From Paracoccaceae bacterium (GTDB lineage Bacteria > Pseudomonadota > Alphaproteobacteria > Rhodobacterales > Rhodobacteraceae), in assembly GCA_007131945.1 (NCBI GenBank), contig SLPP01000066.1:1-5113 (forward strand): a stretch of 5,113 bases of DNA. Reading direction: 5' to 3'. Below, piece by piece: positions 4,407 to 5,113 of this stretch (the stretch's first letter is position 1; the number at the start of each line of letters is the position of its first letter). The notes beneath the pieces are model-generated. The model worked only from the letters and a program-made list of their open reading frames with translations. It was not told the DNA's origin and made no database searches. A program made the translations under genes and the position numbers.

Positions 4407-5113
4407 ATGGGCCCCTTCCCGCACGCCGCCCCGAAAGCCGCCATCTCGACCGAGAACCCCGCCGGCACCGACGGTTTCGAATGGGTCGAGTTCGCGCATC
4501 CCGAGCCCGAGAAGCTGCGTGAGCTCTTTACCCGCATGGGCTACACGCTGACCGCGAAGCACAAGACCAAGGCGATCGAACTCTGGCAGCAGGGCGACAT
4601 CACCTATGTGCTGAACGACGAGCCCGGCAGCCATGCCCGCGCCTTCGTCGAGGAACACGGCCCCTGCGCGCCCTCGATGGCCTGGCGCGTCGTCGACCGG
4701 TTCAAGGCGTTCGAACATGCCGTTGAAAAGGGCGCCAAGCCCTATGACGGTCCTGCGAAAACGATGGACCTGCCCGCGATCGTCGGCATCGGCGGCTCGC
4801 TGATCTACTTCACCGACGCCTACGGCACCGAGGATCTCAAGGGCCCCTATGCGGCCGAGTTCGACTTCGTTGCCGATCCCAAGCCCGCGGGCGTGGGCTT
4901 CTACTACCTCGACCACCTGACCCACAACGTCCACAAGGGCAACATGGATGTCTGGTTCCGCTTCTACGGCGACATCTTCAACTTCAAGGAGATCCGCTTC
5001 TTCGACATCGAGGGCAAGTTCACCGGGCTGCTGTCCCGCGCGCTGACCTCGCCCTGCGGCCGCATCCGCATCCCGATCAACGAGGACCGGGGCGAGACCG
5101 GGCAGATCGTCGA
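4407..5113 (+). CDS. hppD: 4-hydroxyphenylpyruvate dioxygenase, N-terminal two thirds (cut by window edge)
   Basis: A cytoplasmic non-haem Fe(II) enzyme that uses O2 to convert 4-hydroxyphenylpyruvate to homogentisate and CO2 in tyrosine breakdown. The visible 235 residues cover the N-terminal vicinal-oxygen-chelate domain (about 22-150: GFEWVEFAHPEP, then APSMAWRVVD at 88-97) and the start of the catalytic domain. The latter has YYLDHLTHNVHKGNMDVW at 166-183, containing the first iron ligand H170 (H161 in Pseudomonas HPPD, from recalled alignment), then FNFKEIRFFDIEGKFTGLLS (191-210) and GRIRIPINE (218-226). The remaining His and Glu ligands fall beyond the right edge; the family is about 360 residues long. 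The ATG at 4407 follows an excellent AGGAGGAG six bases upstream. It is divergent from an Lrp-type gene that probably controls it. Homogentisate pathway genes may follow (inference). No defect is visible. Confidence 0.96.
   Translation, partial: MGPFPHAAPKAAISTENPAGTDGFEWVEFAHPEPEKLRELFTRMGYTLTAKHKTKAIELWQQGDITYVLNDEPGSHARAFVEEHGPCAPSMAWRVVDRFKAFEHAVEKGAKPYDGPAKTMDLPAIVGIGGSLIYFTDAYGTEDLKGPYAAEFDFVADPKPAGVGFYYLDHLTHNVHKGNMDVWFRFYGDIFNFKEIRFFDIEGKFTGLLSRALTSPCGRIRIPINEDRGETGQIV

Noticed and set aside
4212..4934. Minus-strand open frame of 240 codons opposite hppD
   Set aside because: It runs antisense to clear HPPD sequence and crosses the divergent regulatory region; no domain is visible.

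Overview
This GC-rich window looks like the chromosome of a denitrifying or nitrate-respiring alphaproteobacterium, probably of the Rhodobacterales (Paracoccus/Rhodobacter/Roseobacter group). The pointers are strong G/C bias at third codon positions, a two-transporter NarK arrangement, a divergent Crp/Fnr regulator that resembles NarR, and an FNR-type operator. The genus cannot be fixed from the sequence alone.

Layout. On the minus strand, from position 2821 down to 1, three genes are read in one direction: a small universal stress protein (usp, 2348-2821), an NrtP/NarK1-type nitrate/nitrite MFS transporter (665-2317), and the N-terminal 186 residues of an E. coli NarK-like (NarK2-type) nitrate/nitrite transporter cut by the left edge (1-560). 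In related bacteria this is the head of a narK-narGHJI cluster, so narGHJI may lie beyond the left edge (inference). On the plus strand, divergent from usp, lies a Crp/Fnr-family regulator (3067-3813; probable NarR). The 245-bp divergent region holds a near-consensus FNR box placed to serve usp-narK, a sigma70-like promoter for the regulator overlapped by a second FNR-like palindrome, and a perfect 10-bp inverted repeat.

The regulator meets an Lrp/AsnC-family gene (3814-4269, minus strand) tail to tail with no intergenic base; a hairpin spans both stop codons. The Lrp gene diverges from hppD/hpd (4407 to the right edge), encoding 4-hydroxyphenylpyruvate dioxygenase of tyrosine catabolism. The 137-bp region between them carries inverted repeats that could be Lrp operators, a -10-like TATGAT and a third FNR-like palindrome overlapping it.

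Functional reading. The left part is a nitrate-uptake/anaerobic-respiration module: the regulator and/or FNR would turn on usp and the transporters when oxygen is low and nitrate or nitrite is present. The right part is an aerobic aromatic amino acid catabolism module with a local Lrp-type regulator. I see no RNA gene, mobile element, CRISPR array or clearly novel system. The observations most worth follow-up are the regulatory sites, especially a possible anoxic repression site on the oxygen-consuming HPPD gene, the unusual Usp, and the hairpins between genes.
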